64,000 bases of DNA, from NCBI GenBank assembly GCA_033398695.1, contig CM065802.1:165659965-165723964 (forward strand). The letters are read 5' to 3'. Both the position numbers and the translations under genes were made by a program. Under the pieces are notes generated by a model. The model saw only the letters and a list, made by a program, of their open reading frames with translations, searched no databases and had not been told where the DNA came from. Positions 21,525-32,730 of the stretch are shown piece by piece. This DNA comes from Orobanche coerulescens (lineage: Eukaryota > Streptophyta > Magnoliopsida > Lamiales > Orobanchaceae). Position 1 is the first letter of the stretch. Each line of letters starts with the position of its first letter.

Positions 21525-23436
21525 ATCTTAAAGCAAATTAAACTATTTCGTAGCATAAATTTCGAAATTATTGATATCGGATCTCTGCATATTTTCCATC
21601 TATGGGAAAGTTGATTTATTATTTTGAGATGTGCTCTTCTATTTCTTATTCTATTTATGGCTTTGCAATTACCTTGGCTTAGAGTGAGGGCTTGAGCACT
21701 TACTGAAGTGCCGATTCTTCCAATCTTCCTTTGCCTCTATAATTCGATTTGCCATATGGTTGCTTTATAACTGCACATATATGTTACAAACATATTATGT
21801 TTATTTTGGCTGCCTTTTAGTTCTACTGAGCTTAACTATTTTTTTTCACAAATCTTGTTGAAAAAACACATAGCAAGTCGTAGCAGCTGCCTGTTTCAGT
21901 TTTATAGTAAACCATGCATGCATGAGCAACTATTGTGTGTACAAAATATATACCATGAGTCTAGAATATATTAATCGTTCTATTCTTACTGAAACTGAGT
22001 GGGACACCAGTGAGTTTTCTGTTGTGAATAAAGGGATAGAGGAGTTTCATAAGAACAGTTGAAGTTAGAAGAGAATAATTTAGAGGTTGGTCGAACTTTT
22101 GAGGAGGTTCTTGAAACTGATGGTGCTGTTGAAGAAACTGGAACTGTTTCTCGAAATGTTTGGATCTTCTCATGGGCGTCATGAGATGTCGGATATGATG
22201 CTCCCCCGGGCGGACTCCGCGATATGCGAAAAGGCATTAACTTAGTTTTCAACATGAATCAGATTTTGGTTTTTGGATCCAATTTTGAGAATTTGATTAA
22301 GTAATTGGATGGTTTTGCAAATCTTTAAACCTATTGAACTTGGAATAGCTGATTAGAATAAAAATTATGGATTGCATGTCGATCATTATTTAGAAAGTAT
22401 TTATAGTTAATATAAATGAGAATAATTAATATTATTTGTTGCCACGCGTTTTGCTAAATATGACTGTGATTATATTTGCTATTATATAATCATGCATACG
22501 ATAATTTTGATAAGGTATAGCATTGCTTGATAAGAGACGAATCAATTATTAATTGATTATTCGATTAAGATGTTAAGATTATTTAGTTTAATTAAGATAT
22601 TAACTAAATAGTATTTGTTGATTGATTTTAATCTTTTTATGTGATGGAATGTTAATCTTGGTCGGATGCTCGGACGTTAAAAACCTAACGGGCCTGGTAC
22701 CTATTGAGTACAAGTTGTGGGTCGGCTTGAGAATTATAATTTTTTGGTTGGATTTGCTCTTCCGGTTAAGTTATATATTCTCGTGTTGGTGTCGGTCTGC
22801 TGCGGTAGTGATACACGAGCCTATTACGGTGATCCATGTGATACCAAACACGACAAATATTGATATTAGCTCTATACGCGGAAAATTCGGACAAATTTGA
22901 GATCTTGTTAACCCTAACGCATCGATTGATCGAGGATCACTGAATGTGGGTTTAAGGTGGTGTATCAGCGTTTGTGCTAAGGATTTTTGGTTTTCCTTGG
23001 AACCATGCTGAAATTTCGGAGAAATTCAATAATTGAATTTTAGTGCTAAGAACATAAAAGTTCTTTAATCGAATATTAAAAGCAGAGAGGTTTTAAATGA
23101 GATGAAACCTACTCTTATGAGAGGTTGTAACAAGAAATGTGATCACTCTATAAAGATAGTGATACATTGGTTACGTATACTCGATAATGAGTAAAGCAAA
23201 AAGAGAAATTTACGCTCTAAAAGCTCGAGATAGAAAACCAACTTAATCCGGAAATTAAGATGGTTGAATTGCACTCTAACGGAGACGCAAAAAATGATGT
23301 TAATCAGTTCAAACTATCACTGGTTATGAGAATATTAGTCACGTGAAGACTACTTAACTTAAAACAAGATCCCATGCTAGGAAATAATTGAAATTTCCTA
23401 TTAGCTCTGAAATGTAGTAAAATAATTTTAGAAATA
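21525..23436 (+). other. Copia G internal region without recognisable coding sequence
   Basis: This is where Gag, protease and most of integrase should be. It is AT-rich, full of stops in all frames, and I see no conserved Gag or protease motif. The stretch 21960-22260 reads as a partly open plus-strand frame (ETEWDTSEFSVVNKGIEEF) that I do not recognise. A small hydrophobic frame at 22622-22900 shows no homology. The region may be decayed element sequence, a deletion scar or an unrecognised insertion. Confidence 0.45.
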
Positions 23437-23620
23437 CTAAAAATGTGGGGGTGTATGGCTAAGGCAAAAGTTCCTAAGCCAAAGCAAGTGAAGGTCTGAC
23501 CCAATACGGTCAACTGCATTTTCACTAGATACGCACATGATGCATGATGCGTATAAATTCGTAGTGCAAAAATCTGATAGTCTGACATGTCAGTATGTGC
23601 TAATCGAGTTAAGGAAAAGC
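23437..23620 (+). pseudogene. Copia G integrase C-terminal remnant
   Basis: Translation from 23437 gives LKMWGCMAKAKVPKPKQVKV, then a stop and PNTVNCIFTRYAHDA. This matches the copia signature 'LKVWGC.AKV..P.PK....P.T..C.F.GYA' at the end of the integrase core. Several stops follow. Confidence 0.75.
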
Positions 23621-24061
23621 GTGTATCAAACGCATAACTGATTTAAAAACTAAATCAATTATGAGATACCGTGGATTTATCAATGTGAAATGAATCACCA
23701 AGTGGTTTTAAAGGTTGAAGCGAAAAGGCTTGAACTTGGGAAATCACCACGTCTGAAATTTCTAGCATGCGTGCTAGAAGATAACTTACAATGCCATATA
23801 CACTCTTGATATGGTCATATACGAGGAAGAATAATTCTGTTGTGTAGAATTTTGTTTAATGTTCGGTAGATCTTCCTCTAGAACAGATACCGCTAGGATC
23901 CAACGTAAATTCAAAAATAAAATTAAATGGATCCATGGATATATAAGAAGCGAAACTACTAACTGAGGTTGTAGTAACGTCAGAGCCTAAAGTACTCTGA
24001 GATATATTCTCTAGTAATGAGAAGAAAGTTCATTATTATGATATACATGTAGAAGTATCAA

Positions 24062-24190
24062 ATGAACATACATGCAGTCTTTCTAAATGGCATTTTGAGA
24101 AAAGCCAACTTGGAAGAACCAAAGGCATATGTACCTAACGCAACGATTGAAAGTCTGCAACTCAGTGAGAGTATTATGAATCTAAATTGA
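24062..24190 (+). pseudogene. Copia G reverse transcriptase remnant
   Basis: The frame MNIHAVFLNGILRKANLEEP corresponds to the copia RT motif 'D-V-K-T-A-F-L-N-G-x-L-E-E' followed by a decayed peptide. No YVDD box could be found downstream. Confidence 0.6.
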
Positions 24191-24829
24191 CACTAAAATA
24201 GTGGCATAAAATCTTTGACACTGTGATGTCAAGCAATGACTTCAAAGGATGTGATAAAATCTCCAATTTGACAATGCTCAAATATGGTGATTAAATGACC
24301 GAAAAGTACCAATTTGGGGACGCTCAAATCTGGTAATGTAGTTAATGGAAAATTGCTAATTTTGGGGACGCCTAAAATTAGTAATTTGATCTATGAGAAA
24401 TTGAAGTCTGGGTTAATAGTTGGTAACGTAATTTCAAAACGTTAAAAATGCCAATTTATAATGTCAAAAGATTCAAGATAATGAATATGTCAAGTGTGTA
24501 TATGTCAAATACACATGATGACTATGTCATTTTAAGAATGAATTTGAATGATCGAGACATTGATGTAAGTAATGACAAGGGGATCAATTCAACAAAGTCT
24601 GCAAAGATAAATATATGAGGCTAAAGAGATGACTTTAAGATGTAAAATCTCAAGTCGTTCACAATGTCTCATATGAGGTAAGTCATACTATGATGACAGG
24701 AATCTTGGAAAGATCAACAGAATCAATTGGAATGTCAATGGATATGGTGCATCTATCCAAGCACAAAGGCAACTGATCTTTCAAGAGTAACTAAAAGTCT
24801 AATGTACTAAGTGAATTGTACAAGACTAA

Positions 24830-25269
24830 ACACAGTCTATATCGTGAGTAGACTATGTGGATACACGAGTAATCAGGAAACTAATCATCAGTTGGTGATT
24901 ACAATGATATAAAGATTACTTGTGTGTATATGCTTCCTGATATGAGATATTCAAAAAACTATAAAATGATATAGTAACGCAAATTGGATATCTGACATTA
25001 TGAATTTAATGTCTAAATAGTGAATATGTTTCACACTAGCTAGTGCACCAGTGGTATGGAAATCTTTAATATAGATGGTTATTGCTCGATTTACAAAGGA
25101 ATATGAGTTCATAATCTTAGACAAATATGCATAAGAGGCATAATGCAATACCAATTTCTAGAAGATATTCCAAAATGGGCGAAGCTGTGACCGCAATATG
25201 TATTTATTGTGATAGTCAATCTACGATTGACAGGGCATAGAGCAAAAGTATAATGGTAAGTCTCATCAT
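24830..25269 (+). pseudogene. Copia G RNase H, first part, cut by H
   Basis: Degraded but orderly: VDYVDTRVIRKLI near 24855, SNANWISDIMNLMSK near 24975 (copia 'SDANWISDTKDSKSTSG'), LASAPVVWKSL near 25045, then RYSKMGEAVTAICIYCDSQS near 25165 and YNGKS at 25250. H inserted directly after, with TSD ATCAT (25265-25269). The domain continues at 34610. Confidence 0.78.
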
Positions 25270-27151
25270 TGTTGGGATTCCGAAAATAAAACGAAATACG
25301 CAGCGGAAATAAAAACGAATCCCAAACAGGATCGATCAAGTAACGTATATACGAAAAATAAATAAAGAAGATAAAGATTCATACCCTTGAAGCCTTTGAA
25401 ATAAATCTTCGTAAAGTGTAGCCGATGATCACGATCCCGTCCCGAACACGAAATCCCTTCGTTCCAAGCACCGAAAGTTCGAAGCCTCTACTTCATACGC
25501 GTCGGAAGTTTCCCGGAAAAATTTCAACGAGACTCCGTTCTCCAAGAACACGGCTAGGGAACTCGTAGGAATTTTTTCTCTCAATTTTTTCTTAACTTTT
25601 ATAACACCTCTAAGATGAAAATTATAGAAAAGAAAAAAAAATTTCTCCTCCCTCACTCAAAGCTCACGTCCAGCAGCTCCAATGAATGAGTATGTGTATG
25701 TGTGTGTTTTTTTCAAGACTCATCATACACCATATGAGTTGGTTTTTATAAAGATATAAAACAACTCATTTATGTAATTATAAATTGAGAAAGAATCTCA
25801 ACTTAACAATTATTCATGACAAGACAACACAAAACACATGCATGGTGATCATGCCATGTGAGAGGAGTGGGTGGCCACAAGGAAGTTTCTAGAAAACGAG
25901 CCGAGCCACTCGGCTCATCTTGGACGTTAAATCAAATGACTTCGTTAAATACTCTCCTTTTAATCCTCAATTTTTTTATATTAATTATTTTATCTAATTA
26001 ATTTATTATATCAAATAAATATATATATTTCTCTGAGAAATTTAATTTATGAATTATATTAATTACCCAGAACTTAATTTAAATTCATAAGACCGATATT
26101 TGATTTATCCAATAAATCATAATTAAATATCCAATATCTAATATTAATAGAGAGATAATAAATTCACATTTATCCGTCAACGCTCCCGATGCGCGACTCG
26201 TAGGTCCGTCTCACCGGCATTGGGAGGAACCAATGAGTGCGGGCGGACTTAGCCACTCTAGCGGGCCGCATCTGTAAACCCCGATCGAGAACGAATGAAG
26301 GGATCATTCCGAACCATTATGTCGTGAATACTATATACGGATAGACCCTTCATCGATGTCGGTCAAGTCTTCGGGTCACGGTAAAGTCAAACCCTACTGT
26401 TGACTAAACTCTATACATGTGTTAATGCAAATCAAGATCGACTGATTAATAGTGTATCTAATACGACTATATCAGAATGCTTTGGCCAAAGACTTATGAT
26501 CTTATTTGCCATTAACCGTATAGGACATTCGCCTGCTCACTAACAGGAGATAGAATCCTTTCTTGGCGTACAGTAAAGACTGCTACCTGCTTGTATAGTC
26601 CGCACTTCGAGGTCGACTCAGCAATTAAGCAAATGAGTCTAACTACTCTAATGACAAACTAAACGTCACAGGCACATCTTCTACTGAACCCTCAAGTCAA
26701 AGGTCCACGTATACTATCACAACCTTTCGATTCGTTATCGACTCTCCGAGAGTGAATACCGTGTGATTGAATCGAGTATGAGTCGTGTTCGAGTATACTG
26801 GCCCCACCAATATACTTATAACTATGCTATCAAGACGTGCACACGTCCTAGCATCAGTTATACAAGTCATATTAAAACTTAATGCCCATTTTAAGTTTAT
26901 TGACTTGCGAACAATTTACGTAAATAAACTTTAAACACTTCCAGTACATTTTCTCTTATCCCATAACGAGAATGGAATGTTCGATTTATTTACATGGACT
27001 TCACTTCAATGTTTACCAAGTCAAGAATGCAATTGAAATACAATAAACAGTGAATGAATCGTATTGCCTTTTTATTAATTATTCCATAATTACAAGTATA
27101 ATGCCCTTACTCTCTCATCCCCGAGTGGCATTCGAGGGCATATTCCTAACA
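25270..27151 (-). repeat. Copia H 3' LTR (1882 bp)
   Basis: In element orientation TGTTAGGAATATGCC...CGGAATCCCAACA. Compared with the 5' LTR, the outer ~630 bp (25270-25900) and ~510 bp (26640-27151) are nearly identical while the middle differs at many sites including indels. A likely TATA region on the minus strand is at 25743-25758. Confidence 0.9.
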
Positions 27152-27167
27152 ATCTCCCACTTGCACT
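27152..27167 (-). other. Copia H polypurine tract
   Basis: The minus strand reads GCAAGTGGGAGAT directly before the 3' LTR, the standard plant copia form. Confidence 0.82.
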
Positions 27168-27241
27168 CAATGCCACACATCATGGTATCCAATACCCATG
27201 CTCTTCGATGTCTTTCTAAGACGGCTGAGATAATGGCTTAG

Positions 27242-27799
27242 TCAATGGTCGAGACATTGTCTTCTCGAGTCTACTCTTTCCAATGAAACATATCCTTTTT
27301 CCACCATCTCTCGAACGATGTGGTACTTTCTCTCTATATGCTTGGTGTTGTGGTGAGCCCTCGGCTCCTTGGCTTGGGCGACAGCTCCATCATTATCACA
27401 GAATAGTGATATAGGCAACTCCGCGTTAGGCACCACTTGAAGTTCTTGTATAAACTTCTGCATCCAAAATGCTTCTTTGCTAGCCTCTGAGGCAGCTTGA
27501 TACTCTGCTTGGCAGGTGGAATCTGCAGTAGCGATTTGCTTGGAGCTTCTCCAAGATACTGCTCCTCCATTGAGAGTAAATAAATACCCAGATGTCGACT
27601 TAGAGTCGTCATTGTCTCCTTGAAAATCAGAATCGGTGAATCCAATCACCTTCAGTTCTCCACCACCATAAGTAAGAACTAAATCTCTAGTTCTTCTTAA
27701 GTACTTAAGAATGTTCTTTACGGCCCAATGTTCCCTTCCCGGTTTGCTTGAAATCGACTTACCATACTCACGGCGTAGGCTAAGTCTGGTCTCGTACAC
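27242..27799 (-). CDS. Copia H RNase H and end of RT
   Basis: The longest open part of H, 185 residues. It opens with the end of RT/connection (GREHWAVKNILKYLRRTRDL), then RNase H: GFTDSDFQGDNDDSKSTSGY with the first Asp, STCQAEYQAASEASKEA with the Glu, LFCDNDGAVAQAKEP with the next Asp, and HNTKHIERKYHIVREM. The usual C-terminus (NxADPLTK-like) is lost in stops between 27152 and 27241. Upstream RT is in other frames because of single-base deletions. Confidence 0.88.
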   Translation of the reverse strand: MYETRLSLRREYGKSISSKPGREHWAVKNILKYLRRTRDLVLTYGGGELKVIGFTDSDFQGDNDDSKSTSGYLFTLNGGAVSWRSSKQIATADSTCQAEYQAASEASKEAFWMQKFIQELQVVPNAELPISLFCDNDGAVAQAKEPRAHHNTKHIERKYHIVREMVEKGYVSLERVDSRRQCLDH

Positions 27800-28680
27800 A
27801 ACATAGCGTACATGAGGCTACCCATCGCCGAGGCATAGGTACCTTACTCATCTCTCTTTTCTTCCTCACTTTGATTTCTCATTTTCTTGGTGATATGAAT
27901 TCCATGTCGCATGGGAAGGTACACTCTTTTAGATTCATCCATCTTGAATCTTCTCAGATTTTATCGATATAAAGGGCTTGGGAAAGTCCTATCATTCTTC
28001 GCGTCTATCTCTGTAAAGACGGATCCCTAGAATATAGGAAGCTTCTCCCAAGTCTTTCATGGAGAACGCTTTAGAAAGCCAAGCTTTCACGTCTTGAGCA
28101 TTGCTATGTTATTTCCCATAAGTAGAATATCATCTACATATAGTACTAAAAACGCAATGTTGCTCCCACGATCTTTTGTAAACACACGGTTCCTCCTCAT
28201 TTCGTTCAAGTCAAAGTCCTTAATCGCTTCCGTCAAATCGAAGGTTCCAACTCCGAGAAGCTTGCTTCGGACCATAAATGGCTCGTTGCGGCTTACACAC
28301 TTTATGAATATTAGCTTTGGACACAAAACCTTTAGGCTGTTCCATATAGATTTCCTCCTCGAGGTATCCATTTAGAAAAGCCGTTTTGACATCCATTTGC
28401 CATATTTCATAATCATAATAGGCAAGAATGGCAAGCATCATGCGAATCGACTTTATCATAGCTACGGGCGAGAAGGTATCATGATAATCGATTCCTTCCC
28501 TTCGGGTATAACCCTTTGCCACAAGCACGGCCTTATAGGCATCAACCTTGCCATCCCCATCGCCTTTCTCTTATAGATCCATTTATTTCCAATAGTCCTC
28601 ATGCCGGTTGGAAGATCTACTAGAGTCCAGACTGATTGGTATGCATCGAGTCTATCTCGGCTTCCATTGCTTCTTGCCAT
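27800..28680 (-). pseudogene. Copia H reverse transcriptase in shifted pieces
   Basis: RT motifs appear in order but in different frames: WTLVDLPTGMRTIGNKWIYK (near 28610), MLVAKGYTRREGIDYHDTFSP then DVKTAFLNGYLEEEIYMEQP (28300-28528), and FLVLYVDDILLMGN (near 28120) with the YVDD catalytic box intact. Small indels separate them. Confidence 0.85.
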
Positions 28681-29796
28681 TTATCGAGTCTACATCCACT
28701 ATCGCTTGGTCATAGGTGACAGGGTCGTTTTCTTTGCTATCGTGTGTCGTGGAGACCCGGTTCCTCGACATGTGTATAGCCATACCTCTCGTAAGTGAGA
28801 TACCCTATCGACCTTGAAGTGGAGGTTGTGTTACAATAGGTTTGGTTCTTGATCCCCGATCGATGTCTCCTTAGGAGTTTCATTATGCTCTTCCAAAGAG
28901 ATATTTCTAACCGAGCCACCTTCCTGAATGAATTCATCCTCAAGGAAGAGAGATTGTAATTCCACAACTACCCTATGGTCTTCCGGCAAGTAGAATAGAT
29001 AACCCATCGAGTCCTCTGGGTATCCTATGAAACGTACTTTTATGGACCTCGCATCGGTTTGTCCACCTTAGCCTTTTGACATAGGTGGACATCCCCATAT
29101 CCTTTTGTGATTTAGGCTTGGTTTCTTAAGCTTCTACATCTCATGCGGAGTGATAGGAACAGATTTGGAAGGACATCTATTTAGGATATAGGCGGTTAGT
29201 AAGGCATACCCCACGGGTAAATAGGTAAATCGGTGTAATTTAACATGGAGCGAACCATGTCCAACAAAGTCCGATTTCTCCTTTACGAAACACCATTTAA
29301 CCGTGGGGTTCTGGAGGCGTGAATTGTGAAACTATTCCATGTTCCTTAAGGAACTCATCAAACTCGGTGCTCATATATTCGCCACCTCGGTCCGACCAAG
29401 TGCTTTGATATGACATCCAGCTTTGTTTTTCAACTAGGGCCTTAAATTCTTTGAATTTAGCAAAGGCTTGATTTATGTTTCATTAAGTACACAATCCCAT
29501 ACCTAGTATGATCATCTCGTGAACATTATGAAATATTGATATCCGTCTCTGCTACTTCTAAAGCACCACAAACATCGGTATGCACCAATCCAAGTTTATC
29601 GGACTCTTTCAAAAGTCCCCGTGAAGGGGAACTTAGTCATTTTGCCTCTAAGGCAAGATTCACAAGTTGGATAGGGTTCTACACCCAATGGACTTAAAAG
29701 TCCATCTTTCTCCATTTTCGAACCTTGGTCTCACCAACATGACCAAGTCTAAGGTGCCATTTAAGAGCTTGATTAGTATCTTGCCTACCACGTTTC
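28681..29796 (-). pseudogene. Copia H integrase and linker, heavily shifted
   Basis: Clear nucleotide similarity to the I integrase (9600-10320): for example the plus-strand stretch CCATGTTCCTTAAGGAACTC at 29337 against 9902, and ACCTAGTATGATCATCT at 29499 against 10067. Single-base deletions every few dozen bases break the frame, so no piece over ~60 residues remains in phase. Linker sequence (PRKSSR-type) is at about 28740-28960. Confidence 0.78.
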
Positions 29797-30420
29797 CTAG
29801 TTATAGTGTTCAATTGCTTTATTTTGCATGTTCGGATGATATAAACCATTCAACAATGTAGTTGCTCCAACCAATTTATTTTGAAAATAAATTTTACAAC
29901 CGCCATTGCCAATGAAGAAACAAAATCCTTTCCGGTCCAAGACTGGAATGGATAATGTTTTTATGCCCTTGGGCAAAACAAGTACTTCATCTAATGTCAA
30001 AATAAAACAGATTCTAAACCCGAAGGATTGATCCAATATCGGTTGCCTCGACACTTTGTCCGCTTCCAACGGTGATCATTATTTCCCGACTTCAAGTTTT
30101 CTACTGTTCCAGATCCCGATTCATAGTACAAATGTGAGAAGTGGCACTGAATCGAATCCATGAAGCGTAATATACAGAGCGGAACAATTAGTTTCAAAAA
30201 CAAAAAGTTCCGCACTGATGCGCCATTAATCTTGGGACAAGTCCTTCGCCAAAGGGCCCACCTCACCGCATTCAAGGCATTTGTCCGTAGGTTTTGGACC
30301 GCCTACCTTTTGAACCTTTCGGGCCTTGCCCTTTCCTTTTGCACCCCTTTCTTGGGTTTGTCCGCTCGTAGGTCTTTTCTTCTTGTTCTTGGACCTCTTA
30401 GGCCCGGAAGAAATCACAAG
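29797..30420 (-). pseudogene. Copia H nucleocapsid and protease region
   Basis: A zinc-knuckle remnant (KCLECGEVGPLAKD, His replaced) with a Lys-rich flank (FSSGPKRSKNKKKR-like) lies near 30226-30417. Protease-integrase junction sequence is at 29797-30069 (LTLDEVLVLPKGIKTL, GCKIYFQNKLVG), closely matching I (LTLEDVLVLHKG, CKIYFRNKLVGTA). The protease DSGA motif is in a broken stretch near 30150. Confidence 0.75.
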
Positions 30421-31067
30421 AGTAGCCTCTCTGGTTTAGTCTTCATGTTAGACTGTGTCACCGCTTTATTCATTAGCCCGGCTAATGTGCATGTAATTTC
30501 ATTACGGTTGAAATTCATTACAAACTGCGTGAAAGAGTCGGGTAGAGATTGAAGGATGAGATCAATTTGAAGGGATAAATCCATATTAAAGTTGAGCACC
30601 TCGAGCCTCTCAATCATAGAGATCATCTTAAGGACGTAGTCTCCCACTTTCTCCCCTTCTTTCATCCTAGCACCGAACAACCGCTTTGATATCTCATATC
30701 TAGCATCTCCGTGCTCTCCATAAAGTTCGGTCAAGTGTGCGAGAATCGCACAGCGAAGTCATTTTCTCGTGCGCTCTCTGCAGCCTCATTAGTCATTGAG
30801 CCCATCATATAACCACGAACTAGCACATCATCCTTGACCCATTTTTCATGGACGTCAATGTCTTCCCGATTACCCTAGTCGGATTGGAGTCGGTGGAATG
30901 TCCGCCTCCAAGACGTATCCCAAAGACTCCATACCGAGTACAATCATCGATTCGCAACCACCAACAAAGTTAGGGCCAGTTAGGAGATTCTTTTCAAGTA
31001 GTATTGCAAGTGGGTTTTTAGCCATTTTAGAGAGATTCAATTTCGTTTTCTGCAAAGATTTAGACAA
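30414..31067 (-). pseudogene. Copia H Gag capsid region
   Basis: N-terminal MAKNPLAILLEKNLLTGPNF at 30964-31023, then LYGEHG-ARYEISKRLFGARM, VGDYVLKMISMIERLEVL and TDLILQSLPDSFTQF (30414-30734). These match the UBN2-type Gag of I. Between 30735 and 30869 the frame is lost by indels where I reads through (YMMASMS region). Gag is better kept than integrase. Confidence 0.83.
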
Positions 31068-32711
31068 GATTAAATTAGTGACTTGTTTAATTATGACCGA
31101 GTATAGAACTTAAGGGCTTGTATAATTCTTGTCTCGGCTCCCACTAATTTTATCGGAATTATACACTCCCATGTTATAATCTGGAAATCATGGTTAGATC
31201 GACTTCTTAGTGGTGATCAAGTTCTTTACAAATTTTAACAGACGCAACCTATCAGGTTTCTTGCCAATTAATTTATGTAAAGTGGTGTCTAACACCAACC
31301 CGTCTGACGGATGATTTGATCTTCTTTTACCCCTAGTCTTCATGCCCTCAACCTATCAGGTTTCTTGGCAATCCAGACTATCTAAGTTGTTGACCATCAA
31401 CGTCTATCAGTTTGACTATTGAATCTCACCCGAACCTATCGTGTTTCTAGGGGCGAAATTTATCACCAACCGAAGGCATCTAATGCACTCAAGAATTTTT
31501 CAACCTCTACCAAATGTACTACCCCGATAACTCTAAGCATAGCACACCGGCTGGTATCAATTTTCTACGAGTTTGATGGAGGGTAGGAAAACTCGTAACC
31601 TTTTTCAAACTTAGTCTGCTTGTAGTCGGGAGAATTTCGCGATTAATGTTACACTTTGCACATTAATTCAATTATACGCGTTTGTATGTTTGTCAATCAT
31701 TCAAAATGAAAATGTAAAATAGTAACCTAGTTACTACCAACATATAGCTCATGGACCTAATTGTAAATCTTGGGCCAAGCGAATGACCCAATAAATAAAA
31801 AATACAGTCTTCGATTCTTCGTCTTCTCGGTCGGTTGTCTTCGGTCTTCGTCATACCCAAAATAATACTTACATCATTGAAAAAATGCATCCTATACAAA
31901 TTTTCTAGTAAAAATAAATAGGCTCAAAACGGCCTTTACAACCCAATCGAATCGAACAAATCAAAAACTAAGTCCACGAGCTATATCACCATCACATAAG
32001 GATTCCATACAACATGTAATGGCAACGAAATTAAACAATTAATTTTAATATAAATTAATCTATTCAATTTCTACTATATTAATCCAATTAATATAAAGTG
32101 GCATTAAAATTAAATAATCAATTAATATATTAATCCAATCAATATAAAATTAATCTATTCAATTTTAATGATATTAATCAAATTAATACTAATAATCATC
32201 ATTTTAATTGCTCAAGTAATCGGCCAAAAATAATATTCTCGTTTAATTTATTTCCTTAACTCAAAATATTCCAAATATTAATTTAGTCAAAATAAAATCC
32301 AATTTAAATTTTGGGAAATAATTAAAACGAAATATAAACTTAAAACGGAGTCCCGGACAATCCGATTTAGGCCCAGCCCGCGGCCCGATTCAAAATCGGG
32401 CCAAAAACCCGAGGGCTGCCTGGCCGAGCCACTGCTCGGCAGACTGGCCGATCATGCTCGGCCCCTGGCCGAGCACTCTCAGCTCCTGGCCGAGTCATGG
32501 CCGAGCACGCTCGGCAGCCTGGGCAGGCAGCCCAGGCAGTGCTGCCGGCACCACTGCCAGCAGCCCCGCTTTCGCTTTTTCGCCCGCTTCCAAAAACGTG
32601 ATGCTACAACGAACAATTTAAAATCTAAAATTATTCCAAATATGATTCTAAATCATAATCATCATCCAAAAGCATTCAAAATGCACAAATAATCGTATAT
32701 ACGATATCATT
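31068..32711 (-). other. Copia H 5' leader
   Basis: Non-coding. Three spaced repeats: AACCTATCAGGTTTC at 31246 and 31350 and AACCTATCGTGTTTC at 31433. An AT-rich stretch with TTAATCCAATTAATAT-like repeats runs over 32040-32220. The GC-rich palindromic block (32369-32570) is annotated separately. Organisation is the same as in the I leader. Confidence 0.7.
32369..32570 (-). repeat. GC-rich TGGCCGAG/CTCGGC palindrome block in the copia H leader
   Basis: About 200 bp of very GC-rich sequence with repeated CTGGCCGAG and GCTCGGCC units facing each other, for example CTGGCCGAGCCACTGCTCGG near 32419, and CAGGCAGCCCAGGCAG near 32524. It lies between AT-rich leader and primer site and is shared in position, but not in exact sequence, with I. 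Confidence 0.72.
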
Positions 32712-32729
32712 GACCTCGCTCCGATACCA
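32712..32729 (-). other. Copia H primer binding site
   Basis: The minus strand reads TGGTATCGGAGCGAGG one base from the LTR end. tRNA-Met type, the same as in I. Confidence 0.82.
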
Positions 32730-32730
32730 C

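Noticed and set aside
22622..22900. 92-residue hydrophobic frame in the unassigned G interior
   Set aside because: No homology recognised, AT-rich context and no supporting start or codon signal; not enough to call a gene.
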